Part shown: positions 24,575 through 32,988 of the stretch, piece by piece
How positions within the stretch are numbered: position 1 is the stretch's first letter
Layout: every line of letters begins with the position of its first letter
Position numbers and translations under genes: made by a program
Notes under the pieces: model-generated
Told to the model about the DNA's origin: nothing
What the model saw: the letters and a program-made list of their open reading frames with translations, nothing else
The model's database searches: none
Assembly: GCA_964551295.1 (NCBI GenBank)
Contig: CAZKDJ010000019.1
Coordinates: 1 to 34,496 of the forward strand
Direction of reading: 5' to 3'
From: JAFGED01 sp964551295
GTDB taxonomy: Bacteria; Chloroflexota; Anaerolineae; B4-G1
Length of the DNA: 34,496 bases

Positions 24575-27228
24575 TTGGCTACTGTGCTCAAGAGTGCGGC
24601 TCCGATCTCGGCGGCTTGGTGTGGGTCTTTGGGATGCTCCAGGAGGACTGCCACCGCGTAGCGTGTGCCGCTCACCTGCGCCACGCCCAGGAACCAGACG
24701 TGGGGCGGTTGGTCTGTGCCGGCGACGGCGAGACCCAGGTGGCCTGATATTCCCTCCCCGTAGGATTGCCAGGCTGCCAAGAGATCATTTGCTGTGTCGC
24801 GGGTGAGCACGGCACGGGGCTCCCCGATGCTGGGCTGATTCTGCCAATGGCCTGCGCTGTCCTGAACGCGCAGCGCCAGTTGTGGGGCTGGCCTGGTGCC
24901 GTCGTTGGCCAGCGTCCCGGCGACCAGCGCCATCTGCAAGGGCGTCACCGTCAGCTCGCCCTGGCCGATGGCTTCGAGCCACAGGTCGTTTGTGGTTCGC
25001 AGCGCGCGGGGATCCCAATCCGCGGTCTCGGTTGGGATTTCCAGCGGGGGTGGGGTGGTGGTCAGCGCCCAGCGTTGGATGGCTTCCGTCATTCTCTTTC
25101 CTCTTAGCTGCTCTCCTATGTCCACGAAAGGGGCCGGGCAGGCGGCAGCGTAGGCGTCGGCCAGGGTGTATGGTTCGGCGAGGGGGGCGGCACAGGTCAA
25201 TTGTGAGCCGTTCAGAGCAATACCGTCTGCTGCGTCAGGGGGTGATGCGGTGAGGTCAACCAAATCGTCGCGCAACGCCTCGGCCAGGATGACGGTCTGC
25301 AATGCAGCGCCGGGTTGGTAGAGACCCTGGGTGGCGCGGTTGACCAATGGGGCAGCGGGGTCCTCGCGGAGGATGTCCCACGTCTCGTCCAGGCGTTGGG
25401 GATCGAAGGTGGGGCTTGAGGCCAGGACTAATATCTCGCCGGTGGTGGCGTCGAGCAGCACCACAGCCCCGGCATAATCTGCCAGCGCTTGTTGAGCTTG
25501 CGTTTGCAACGCTGCGTCGAGGGTCAGTTGCATGTCGCGGCCCTGCGGCGGGCGGTGCAGCAGATCGTTCCAGGCGGCTTGCCAGGCATCGCGCCGGGCT
25601 TCACCGCGCAGTTCGGCGTCGAACGCGGCTTCGATCCCGCCGGTGCCGTAGCGCAGGCTGGCATAACCGAGCGCGGGTGCAGCCTCCGGAACCGGGTAGC
25701 GGCGTGTGACGACGCCGTCCGCGGCAACTTCCACATCGGTCAGCATGACGTTGTCCCGATCCAGGATACGCCCGCGCACGATGCGCTGCTCGTACAGGAC
25801 GCGGCGAGGGTTGTCCTCGCGGGCGCGCAGGGACTCGGCGCGAACGATGGTCCAATAGCCGCAGGTGGCGGCCAGTAGGACGAGGATTGCGACCAGGGCG
25901 CATGTCAAACGGAGCAGAGATTGGCGGAAGGTGGTAGCGGGTGTGGACGTATGGGAGACTGGAGAATCAGAGATTCGGAGGAGGAGGGACAGGGCGATAA
26001 AGCTGGTTAGGATGGAGCTGCCGCCGTAAGAGATGAAAGGCAGCGTGACGCCGGCGATAGGGGTCAGCTTGGCGTTGCCGGCCATAATGACCCAGGCCTG
26101 GATCGCGAGTCCGGCTGAAAGACCCGCTGCCAGAAGGCGTTCGAAGGGGCGCGAGGCGCGGATGGCGATGCGGAAACCGCGCAGCATCAGTATGCCGTAC
26201 AGCGCGATGACGGCCAGCGCTCCTGCCAGGCCGAGTTCCTCTCCAATGGCGGCAAAGACAAAGTCGGTGTGCACGGCGGGGATGTAGGTAGGATTGCCCA
26301 GTCCCAACCCTCGTCCAAAGACGCCTCCGGCGCCAAAGGCCAGCAGGCTCTGCACGATCTGGAAGGCCCGGCCGGCGGCCTCCGGCCAGGGGTTGAGCCA
26401 GCCATCCACGCGTAACGCGACCTTGTCGGAGAGGGCGTAGCCGGCCGCGCCCACGATGACGAACAACACAAGTCCGGCGGCGACGTACCCCCACTGGCCC
26501 GTGGCCGGGTACAGCATGGCCAGGAAGGTGAAGAAGAAGAGCATCGCTGCGCCCAGGTCCTTTTGCCATGCTTGGAGCACGATGGCCAGTCCGAACATCG
26601 CCAGCAGCGGGCCGACGTAGGCCAGCGGCGGTAGCCGCCAGCGCCCGATTTTTCGCCCTTCTGTGACGAGCAGGGCCCTTCTTTCGGCCAAGTAGGAGGC
26701 CATGTAGGCGATCAGTAGAAGTTTAAGCAGTTCGGCGGGTTGAAAGTAGATACCCCAGACCCCCAGCCACAGACGTGGACCGAAGCCAGAGGGATTGACA
26801 CCAAAGAGGAGGGTGGCTGCCAGCAGTGCCAGTCCGCCAAAGAGCCAGGTGTAGCGGAAGCGACGCAGCCAGCGCAGGTCGTGGCTCAGTCGGACGATGG
26901 CGACCAGCACGCCGGTAGAGATGAGCAGCCAGATGGCCTGGCGCAGCAGAAAGTTGATCGCCAGCCGATCAATCAGCAACAATCCCAGGCCGGTCAGGAG
27001 CGCGGCGATGGGCAGCAGCAGCGGATCGCGGTCGGGGAGATGGCGGGAGAGAAAAATATGTGCTGCGGTGAAGGATGTTGCCCAGGCGACGACGGCAAGT
27101 AGCAGGGAGATTGGAGATTGGAGAGTGGAGATTGCGAGGGTGAGCGCACCGACGAGGATAAGGGCCGTGGCGATGAGGAGCAGGATACGCTCGCGGGTGG
27201 TAGTCCGGGCTGGGGCCTGTTTGGTCAA
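24571..27228 (-). CDS. FtsW/RodA (SEDS) glycosyltransferase fused to a degenerate penicillin-binding domain
   Basis: An 885-residue fusion, TTG start with GGGAGG 12 nt upstream. Residues 1 to about 420 are a SEDS peptidoglycan polymerase: about ten spans, GVWGIYFQPAELLKL, WQKDLGAAM with the conserved Asp, and GLGLGNPTYIPAVHTDFVFAAIGEELG. A span at ~438-457 and a PbpA-like region follow (GRILDRDNVML, RRYPVPEAA). In the transpeptidase part the catalytic SxxK reads A641-A-L-Q644 in YQPGAALQ, SxN reads A696-C-P698 and KTG is lost in LAVAGTDQPPHVWF, although flanking NRATQGLYQPG, GQGELTVTPLQMALV and the HVWF strand are kept. It should polymerise glycan but not crosslink. Two family A repeats are in frame. 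It follows the STAND gene by 30 bp. Confidence 0.88.
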   Translation of the reverse strand: MTKQAPARTTTRERILLLIATALILVGALTLAISTLQSPISLLLAVVAWATSFTAAHIFLSRHLPDRDPLLLPIAALLTGLGLLLIDRLAINFLLRQAIWLLISTGVLVAIVRLSHDLRWLRRFRYTWLFGGLALLAATLLFGVNPSGFGPRLWLGVWGIYFQPAELLKLLLIAYMASYLAERRALLVTEGRKIGRWRLPPLAYVGPLLAMFGLAIVLQAWQKDLGAAMLFFFTFLAMLYPATGQWGYVAAGLVLFVIVGAAGYALSDKVALRVDGWLNPWPEAAGRAFQIVQSLLAFGAGGVFGRGLGLGNPTYIPAVHTDFVFAAIGEELGLAGALAVIALYGILMLRGFRIAIRASRPFERLLAAGLSAGLAIQAWVIMAGNAKLTPIAGVTLPFISYGGSSILTSFIALSLLLRISDSPVSHTSTPATTFRQSLLRLTCALVAILVLLAATCGYWTIVRAESLRAREDNPRRVLYEQRIVRGRILDRDNVMLTDVEVAADGVVTRRYPVPEAAPALGYASLRYGTGGIEAAFDAELRGEARRDAWQAAWNDLLHRPPQGRDMQLTLDAALQTQAQQALADYAGAVVLLDATTGEILVLASSPTFDPQRLDETWDILREDPAAPLVNRATQGLYQPGAALQTVILAEALRDDLVDLTASPPDAADGIALNGSQLTCAAPLAEPYTLADAYAAACPAPFVDIGEQLRGKRMTEAIQRWALTTTPPPLEIPTETADWDPRALRTTNDLWLEAIGQGELTVTPLQMALVAGTLANDGTRPAPQLALRVQDSAGHWQNQPSIGEPRAVLTRDTANDLLAAWQSYGEGISGHLGLAVAGTDQPPHVWFLGVAQVSGTRYAVAVLLEHPKDPHQAAEIGAALLSTVAK
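25951..25980 (-). repeat. Repeat family A copy in the SEDS-PBP linker
   Basis: GGGAGACTGGAGA and CAGAGATTCGGAG units encode LLRISDSPVSH, exactly at the junction between the SEDS part and the penicillin-binding part. The units match 4577-4610. Confidence 0.55.
27105..27135 (-). repeat. Repeat family A copy in the first membrane spans of SEDS-PBP
   Basis: Four GAGATTG/GAGAGTG units encode AISTLQSPIS at residues ~32-41, between or inside the first two hydrophobic segments. Confidence 0.7.
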
Positions 27229-27258
27229 AGTGTCTCAAATCCTCCCGCACTTGGATAT

Positions 27259-30108
27259 TTACCGGATGCAGATATCATCGACGTACATGTCGCTTCCGGC
27301 AATGATAAACGAATTGATCGTGCCGTCAAGTCGGAGGGTGCCATCGCCGGCGGTGACGCCGACGCCGCCAATGACCTCCCCGTCGGCAGAATCCAGCAGG
27401 GAGCCGTTCCAGAAATCGTCGTTGATCACGAGTTCGGAGAAGGGGGTTACGAGAGGTTCCTGGCTGTAGTTGAGATCGAGGCCGTCGAGCGGGCGGCCAA
27501 AGTGGAATTCAAGGCAGGCGTTTTCGAGGTTGATTTCTTTGCCCGAGCCGCCAGCGCGTTCGCCGTTTTCGACGTGCATCACGCCGTCGGTGACCAATAT
27601 CTTGACGTCGGATGATGCGAACTCGTCCCCCTCGATGTATTCTGCGTCTGCCGGCAGGTCCTCAAAGCTGATACAGAAAAGCTTGAGGGTGAAGGAACAA
27701 CTCGCCTCGTCCAGACGCGCGCCATCCGGGCTCATCAGCACGGCGGTGAATGCGTGTTCTCCCGATTGTATATCGACAAGTCCCCAGCTCTTGTCCCAAA
27801 CCTGGCCGGGCTCCAGAACTGCGCCAAATGAAGGCTCGTCGTCTAGCCGGATTTTCGCCGGCCCGCCCATGTTCGATTCGACCAGGAGGCGGGTCTCGTC
27901 GCCGTATTCGTATTCCCTGTCGCAGCCGTCCTTGAGTTCGATGCTGATCCAAGGGCCTTCAGTCGGTACCTCGGCTGCTACGGGTTGATCTGTTGGTGGC
28001 GGAGGCTTGGGCAGGGCTCCGCCGATGATGAGTGTAGCACCGGCAGTCAACACGATGCCGCCTATGGCTGTGATTCCCGCTACTGTTAGGAGCCACTTGG
28101 GCAGTGGTGGACGGGTTTTGGGCGCAGGCGGTTCCTCAGGTGGTTCCTGAGGCGGCGGTGGGGCAGCCGAGATCAGGTCCAGGTTGTGCTTGGTGACCGC
28201 CGCGCCGGCCTGATCGCCCAGGGCCTCACGCAGTTGGAGGGCCTGGGTCAGCGAGGTGCGCGCTGCGGCGTGATTGCCCAGGCAGAGCGATCGCGTGCCG
28301 GCCTGGTGCAGCGCCCAGGCTTCAATGGCCTGGTCGCCTAGCGCCCGGCCTGCCTGGAGCATCCAGCGCAGCACATGCGCCCACGCGGCCCAGCGACCGC
28401 CCAGGGCCAATGCGCCCTCGATCGCTCTCCCCAGCCGCAGGACGTCGGTCCAACGTTCGGCACCGGCGGCCCACTCCAATATGCGCAGGATGCCGTCTGC
28501 TTCCTCCAGCAGCTTGTCGGGTGTCTGCCGTTGCGTCTCTGCCCAGGTCGTAAAGTAGGCCAACGCGCGCTCCCTCCACGCTGCCAGGTCCCAAACCTGC
28601 TGAAGGGTGGTGTCCAAGCCGCCCGTCAGGCTGTAGCGCGGACTGTGGGCCTGCGCCAGTCCGCGGCGTTGCAGCGCCTGCAAGGTGGCAGCGATATTGG
28701 CGACCCCGGTCAGGGCAGCCAAGTGCTCGGCGTGGGCCGGCACTCCATCCAGCGCTGCTAGAGCCGCTATAACCTGTTGTTCCGCGGCCGGGAGGGCGTT
28801 TAGTGCATCGAGGGAGGTAGAGGTTTTACCTTTTTCCTCTGGCTCCAATGCGTTCCAGATGCCCTGTGGAAGTCCCCGCGCGCTCTTGCGCGCCAAGTGG
28901 ATTTGATAAATCCAGTCCCCATTTTTCTCCACTCGCTCCAGGTATTCCTTTTCAATCAGTGCGTCCAGCATCTGTTGCGCTTCGGCGGGAGTCTCTCCCA
29001 GGTGTTCGGCCGCTGTCTCCAGTGTTACCTCTCCCTCACGCGTGATGTATCTCACCAGCAGCATCTGCTGCCTGGGGAATTCGAGCAGGTCGGTTGTCCG
29101 CATACCCTTTGCCTGGTCTTTTTGTGCTTTCAGATCTGTCAGGAGCAATCCTTTTTCGCGCACCTCGGCTGCTATTTGGATCAGGGCCAAGGGACTGCCT
29201 TTGGTGTGTACGCGCAGCCTTTGAGCGGCCGGGCGCTCCTGGGGGGTCAGCGAACGGCCGAGTTCCTGTTCGATCAACGCCAGGGCGTCGTCCGGCGGGA
29301 GCCCGCCCAGTGCCAGGCTTTGCCCCTCGCCCCACATGCGACGCTCAGGGGAGGCCAGCAGGAACGCGCAGCCGGGTGCGGCATCCATCACCTTTTCCAC
29401 ATCCTCCCGCGGCAGCTCGACGTCGTCTAGCAGGATCAGGGCGCGCGTGTTCTGCAAGTCGTGTTTGAGCTGGGCGTCGGTGGGCTTGTAGGGAATGCTG
29501 GTTTCGTAGAAGGCATCGTAAAGGGATTGGAGCAGGTCGGCGGCGGGCTGGTGGCGGGCTGAAAGGTAGACGACGCCGTCAGGGAGGGAGGCGGCGGTGG
29601 GATGATGCGCCAGGTGGCGCAGCAGGGCGGTCTTGCCCAATCCCGCTGCGGCGTGGAACTCGACCGGTTGGGCAGATTGAAGAGCGGCTGTCGCCTCCTT
29701 GATCTCGGTGTCTCTATCCAGCAAATCTGGGAAGGAGCGTGGGCGCAAATCGACGGGGGTGGGACGCGGCTCCGGCTGGATCTTTTCGCCGGGCGCCATG
29801 ATGTTGACCACGCCTCCATGCACGTCGCCGATCTGCAGGATGTGGTCGCCGATGGCCACCTGGCCGCTGACGCTGCCTGCGATGTGGACGCTCACCGGGA
29901 GCGCGGCAGGCTCGGGATGCGGCGCGGGTTTGGCGGCAGGGGTTAGTGCGTGACCACACTTTCTGCAAAAGCGCGCGTCGGCGTCGTTGGCAGCGCCACA
30001 CGCTGGGCAGGTGGTGCCCGTCGAAGGCGCGTCTTGCAATACCTGGCCGCATTGTTTGCAGAAGCGTGCACTGGGGCGATTCTCAAAGCCACATTTCGAA
30101 CATTTCAT
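27259..30108 (-). CDS. Membrane-anchored zinc-ribbon STAND/NB-ARC-like ATPase
   Basis: A 949-residue protein. It starts with two zinc ribbons (C3-x2-C6...C17-x2-C20 and C34-x2-C37...C48-x2-C51). A conserved β-rich motif follows at about residues 72-103 (AGSVSGQVAIGDHILQIG, then GGVVNIMAPG). A P-loop NTPase comes next: Walker A AAAGLGKTALL (about 153-163), Walker B ALILLDDV (223-230), then winged-helix-like segments (TREGEVTLETAAEHLG, LIEKEYLERV). A TPR-like helical region follows (about 520-640), a Pro-rich linker, one membrane span (about 670-695) and a ~250-residue outer β-rich domain. The layout is that of a STAND signal-transducing switch whose C-terminus is outside. AGAGGGG precedes ATG. 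The SEDS-PBP gene follows after 30 bp. Ligand and output are unknown. Confidence 0.8.
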   Translation of the reverse strand: MKCSKCGFENRPSARFCKQCGQVLQDAPSTGTTCPACGAANDADARFCRKCGHALTPAAKPAPHPEPAALPVSVHIAGSVSGQVAIGDHILQIGDVHGGVVNIMAPGEKIQPEPRPTPVDLRPRSFPDLLDRDTEIKEATAALQSAQPVEFHAAAGLGKTALLRHLAHHPTAASLPDGVVYLSARHQPAADLLQSLYDAFYETSIPYKPTDAQLKHDLQNTRALILLDDVELPREDVEKVMDAAPGCAFLLASPERRMWGEGQSLALGGLPPDDALALIEQELGRSLTPQERPAAQRLRVHTKGSPLALIQIAAEVREKGLLLTDLKAQKDQAKGMRTTDLLEFPRQQMLLVRYITREGEVTLETAAEHLGETPAEAQQMLDALIEKEYLERVEKNGDWIYQIHLARKSARGLPQGIWNALEPEEKGKTSTSLDALNALPAAEQQVIAALAALDGVPAHAEHLAALTGVANIAATLQALQRRGLAQAHSPRYSLTGGLDTTLQQVWDLAAWRERALAYFTTWAETQRQTPDKLLEEADGILRILEWAAGAERWTDVLRLGRAIEGALALGGRWAAWAHVLRWMLQAGRALGDQAIEAWALHQAGTRSLCLGNHAAARTSLTQALQLREALGDQAGAAVTKHNLDLISAAPPPPQEPPEEPPAPKTRPPLPKWLLTVAGITAIGGIVLTAGATLIIGGALPKPPPPTDQPVAAEVPTEGPWISIELKDGCDREYEYGDETRLLVESNMGGPAKIRLDDEPSFGAVLEPGQVWDKSWGLVDIQSGEHAFTAVLMSPDGARLDEASCSFTLKLFCISFEDLPADAEYIEGDEFASSDVKILVTDGVMHVENGERAGGSGKEINLENACLEFHFGRPLDGLDLNYSQEPLVTPFSELVINDDFWNGSLLDSADGEVIGGVGVTAGDGTLRLDGTINSFIIAGSDMYVDDICIR

Positions 30109-30129
30109 GGTCTGCCCCTCTCGGTTGCT

Positions 30130-30351
30130 TTAGCTCTCCGTTATTTCCCACAGTCGCACGGTGTTGTCGAAAGACGCCGTGGCCAGCATCGTTCCGTCGG
30201 GCGAGAAGGTCACGAATTTCACACCCTCTGTATGCCCTCTGAGCACGCGCAGCAGCTTTCCATCGCTGACCCGCCACAGCCGTATCGTGTTGTCGTAGGA
30301 TCCCGAGGCCAGTACCGTGCCATTTTGCAGGACACTGCCCGGCGTCAACAT
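30130..30351 (-). pseudogene. Remnant of a WD40-repeat protein
   Basis: Seventy-three residues with two WD40 blades: NGTVLASGSYDNTIRLW and RGHTEGVKFVTFSPDG with DNTVRLWEITES at the end. Similarity begins in mid-blade, so the N-terminal blades are missing; real WD40 propellers need about seven. The frame ends 21 bp before the STAND ATPase gene. GGAGAGG lies 10 nt before ATG, so a short product could still be made. It is probably the tail of a larger protein lost when mtnP-side sequence was joined here; the fragment could have belonged to a STAND-WD40 protein (inference). Confidence 0.65.
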
Positions 30352-30387
30352 GTGGCGGCTACCTCTCCGCTGGATGCAATACTGAGA

Positions 30388-31260
30388 CTATTCCAGATAC
30401 TTGCTCACAATCGGCGCCAGATCGCGCTTGATCTGCCCGAGGATCAACTCGCGCTGGGTGATGAGGGCACCTGCCAGCGTCTGCCCGCACTCGCAGTCCC
30501 GCTCGGCTGTGGCGAGTCTGGCAACCAGGATGCGGAGGGCGTCCTGGGCCAGTTGGGTGTTGGCTGCCAACGTGGTCAGCAGCGCCTCGACGCTGACCGG
30601 TTCCTCCGTCTCGTGCCACACGTCATAGTCGGTCACGTGAGCCATCGTCGCGTAGCACATCTCTGCCTCACGGGCCAAGAAGGCCTCGGGACAGGCGGTC
30701 ATACCGATGATGTCCATGCCCCAGGCGCGGAATGTGTGGCTCTCCCCCTTGGTGGAAAAGCGCGGGCCTTCGATGGTGATAAAGCGTCCGCCCGTGTGGA
30801 CGGTGCCGCCGGCCTCCTCTACCGCCTCGGCCAGCAGGGTCGAGAGACGCGCGCAGTACGGGTCGGCGGTGCCGATGTGGGCCACCAGGCCGCCGCCAAA
30901 GAAGGTATACTCGCGCTGCTTGGTAAAATCGAACAGTTGGTTGGGGACGACAACCTCGCCTGGGGCGATGTGCTCGCGCAGGGAACCGCAGGCGGAGATA
31001 GAGATCACCTGCTCCACGCCCAGGCTCTTGAGGGCGAATATGTTGGCCCGGTAGTTGACCTCGGTGGGCGTCAGGACGTGGCCGCGTCCGTGGCGGGCTA
31101 GGAAGGCGACGCGCGCGCCCTCCAGCGTGCCGATGACGACGGCGTCCGACGGATCGCCGAAGGGAGTGACGACTTTGTATTCCTCGACGGCGGACAGTCC
31201 CTCCATCTGGTATAGGCCGCTGCCGCCGATGATGCCGATTCTGATGGGATTCTCGCTCAT
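30388..31260 (-). CDS. mtnP: 5'-methylthioadenosine phosphorylase
   Basis: A 290-residue trimeric-type purine nucleoside phosphorylase of the MTAP subfamily. It splits 5'-methylthioadenosine with phosphate to adenine and methylthioribose-1-phosphate. Motifs: IGIIGGSGLYQMEGL at the N-terminus, RHGRGHVLTPTEVNYRAN, SACGSLREHIAPGEVVVPNQ, TIEGPRFSTKGESHTFRAWG, GMTACPEAFLAREAEMCYA and TDYDVWHE, whose Asp residues favour adenine over hypoxanthine. AAAGGAG is 7 nt before ATG. A predicted promoter (31357-31328) suggests its own transcript, inside the otherwise envelope-related minus-strand block. Confidence 0.93.
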   Translation of the reverse strand: MSENPIRIGIIGGSGLYQMEGLSAVEEYKVVTPFGDPSDAVVIGTLEGARVAFLARHGRGHVLTPTEVNYRANIFALKSLGVEQVISISACGSLREHIAPGEVVVPNQLFDFTKQREYTFFGGGLVAHIGTADPYCARLSTLLAEAVEEAGGTVHTGGRFITIEGPRFSTKGESHTFRAWGMDIIGMTACPEAFLAREAEMCYATMAHVTDYDVWHETEEPVSVEALLTTLAANTQLAQDALRILVARLATAERDCECGQTLAGALITQRELILGQIKRDLAPIVSKYLE

Positions 31261-31327
31261 TGAGTACTCCTTTGTGGTATGTTGGGAGACTGGTAGACCT
31301 GTAAATGTGGTGGAGGCTGCGTTTCTA

Positions 31328-31357
31328 ATTGTACACCACCGTTTGTATCTATGCCAG
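31328..31357 (-). promoter_or_regulatory. Predicted promoter of mtnP
   Basis: CTGGCA (31357-31352), 18-bp spacer, TACAAT (31333-31328) on the minus strand, about 60 bases before the mtnP start. Confidence 0.45.
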
Positions 31358-31368
31358 TTTACTTCTTG

Positions 31369-32988
31369 CTACCAATGGGCTTGATAGACCACCATCGTCT
31401 CTCCACCGGTAATCGAGCGCTCCTCCAGCGTGACGCGGTGGATTTCCTCCAGTACATCGTCGCGACCTGCTAGGCCGGGGAACCAGTTGGGGAAGATGAT
31501 CACGTAATCCACGTCTCGCCAGGCCAGGAAATCGACGAGTTGCTGGGTCTGCTCGGGGGCGCGCAGGACGGGGGTGATCTCCGGCGTGACCAGCCCCGCT
31601 AGGTCGACCACTTCCCGCTCAGAGATGTAGGCGATGGCACCGATGTCGTTCAGCGCTATGATGGCGTCGGGCGCGGTGTTGTCCTTGACCCAGTGTCCTA
31701 GACGTATGTGCATCTGGTTGATGTCGGCCACGTTCTGGGTGTATTGGTGGACCATCGCCGGCAGCCGCCAAGCCGTCCCGGCGATGATGAGCAGGACAGA
31801 TAAAACCGCAGAGACGCAGAGATCGCCGAATTTTTTGGGTGTCTTTGTAGTCAAGGCCAACCGGCGGCGTTGGGCCAGTTTCTTCGCCTCCAGCAGCCCC
31901 CACACTGCGACGACGGCGTTGCAGGGGATGAGGGGCATCAGGTAGCGTCCGTGCTGGTAGAGGGAGGCGCGCATAAAGGCGTAGGCCAGGGGCAGCCCCA
32001 TACACCACAGGCTCAGCAGCGGGGCGCGCTGGATTAGCATGATCAGGCCGAAGAGGAAAAAGGGCAGCAGCAGTGGGTTATCGAGGATCAGGTAGACGGC
32101 GCCTACGCTCAGGAAGTCGCGGAACTCGTGGTCGGGCAGCAGGCTGACGGCGGCCTTGGCGTGATAGGTGTTGGGCAGCAGGTGGCCGCTGGTGTGGTAG
32201 GAGAAGAGGAGGTAGGGGAGAATCATGGCGATGAAGAGGGCGATGGGGAGGAAAGGGAAGCGTCGTAAGATGCGTGAGATGTACGATGTGAAGCGAGATT
32301 GGAGATTGGAGATTGGAGATGCGTGATGGGTGATGCGTGAGAGGCTCCAGATGTAGTCGGCTACAGAAAGCGCAAAGAGGAGATAACCCTCGGGGCGGGT
32401 GAGGGCGGCTAGTCCGAAGAGCGTCGCCGTGTGGAGGCGGTAGCGGCGTTGGGCTCTATCACTCAGGTGAGCGCCGATTGCCCAGAGGCTCAGCGCCGCG
32501 AACAGGCATATCTCCAGGGCCGAGAGCGCGGCCCAGACCATGCGGCCATTGACGGCGACGACCATCCCGGCCAGCCAGGCGGCCCAACGCCGACCGGTCA
32601 GGCGCTTTCCCAGCGCGTAGGTCGCCATCAGCAGTGTCAGGTAGCAGGTCGCGCTCAGCGCCTGCCCGGCCAAGGGGAATCTGCCGCTCAGGAGATAGAC
32701 GCCAGCCAGCAGCAGCGTCCACAGCGGCGCGGTGGAGCCGGACGTGGGTTGGCCGGGGTTGAAGGAGAGGCCGTCTCCGCGCGCCAGGTTTCGGGCGAAC
32801 TGGAAGTGGATCCAGGCGTCGTCCAAAGGAACGCCGCCGGCGCAGCCGTCCGGTTGGTTGGTGAGGTTGTAAGCGTTGAGGTAAAAGGTCGCCAGCGCCA
32901 GAAACCCAACGAGGAGCAGACTCGCCAGCCAGGGCCAATCGCCCCGTTCGAGGCGCGCGGTTTCGCTCAAGGCACCCCCCCAGTACAT
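31369..32988 (-). CDS. GT-C-type membrane glycosyltransferase
   Basis: A 539-residue polytopic protein. The ATG (32988) shares one base with the TGA of the FHA gene (TGATG), and earlier in-frame starts lie inside that gene. About ten spans are predicted. The first outer loop has the GT-C acidic motif LDDAWIHFQFARNLARGDG and then FNPGQPTSGSTAPLWTLLLAG, typical of ArnT/PMT-like lipid-linked sugar transferases. A C-terminal outer domain (LNDIGAIAYISEREVVDLAGLV, WRDVDYVIIFPNWFPGL) is usual in Chloroflexota members. Two stretches of repeat sequence lie in frame in loops, residues ~217-240 and ~379-396. Substrate unknown; wall or surface polysaccharide is likely. Confidence 0.85.
   Translation of the reverse strand: MYWGGALSETARLERGDWPWLASLLLVGFLALATFYLNAYNLTNQPDGCAGGVPLDDAWIHFQFARNLARGDGLSFNPGQPTSGSTAPLWTLLLAGVYLLSGRFPLAGQALSATCYLTLLMATYALGKRLTGRRWAAWLAGMVVAVNGRMVWAALSALEICLFAALSLWAIGAHLSDRAQRRYRLHTATLFGLAALTRPEGYLLFALSVADYIWSLSRITHHASPISNLQSRFTSYISRILRRFPFLPIALFIAMILPYLLFSYHTSGHLLPNTYHAKAAVSLLPDHEFRDFLSVGAVYLILDNPLLLPFFLFGLIMLIQRAPLLSLWCMGLPLAYAFMRASLYQHGRYLMPLIPCNAVVAVWGLLEAKKLAQRRRLALTTKTPKKFGDLCVSAVLSVLLIIAGTAWRLPAMVHQYTQNVADINQMHIRLGHWVKDNTAPDAIIALNDIGAIAYISEREVVDLAGLVTPEITPVLRAPEQTQQLVDFLAWRDVDYVIIFPNWFPGLAGRDDVLEEIHRVTLEERSITGGETMVVYQAHW
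31802..31855 (-). repeat. Low-complexity repeat (GCGTCTCTGCGGTTTT type) in GT-C gene
   Basis: The plus strand reads AAAACCGCAGAGACGCAGAG and then an A/T-rich GTCTTTGTAG stretch. The minus strand encodes TTKTPKKFGDLCVSAV. The string CTCTGCGTCTCTGCGGT resembles a repeat I recall from many environmental genomes; the identification is from memory. Confidence 0.55.
32269..32340 (-). repeat. Compound repeat (family A plus GATGCGTGA units) in GT-C gene
   Basis: Three GAGATTGGAGATTG-type units (32295-32320) are flanked by GATGCGTGAGAT and GATGGGTGATGCGTGA. In frame they give SRITHHASPISNLQ and SRFTSYIS in a loop between spans. Confidence 0.75.

Noticed and set aside
32269..32340. CRISPR-like array
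   Set aside because: Units are 7-14 bp without spacers and are translated in frame; no cas genes are present.
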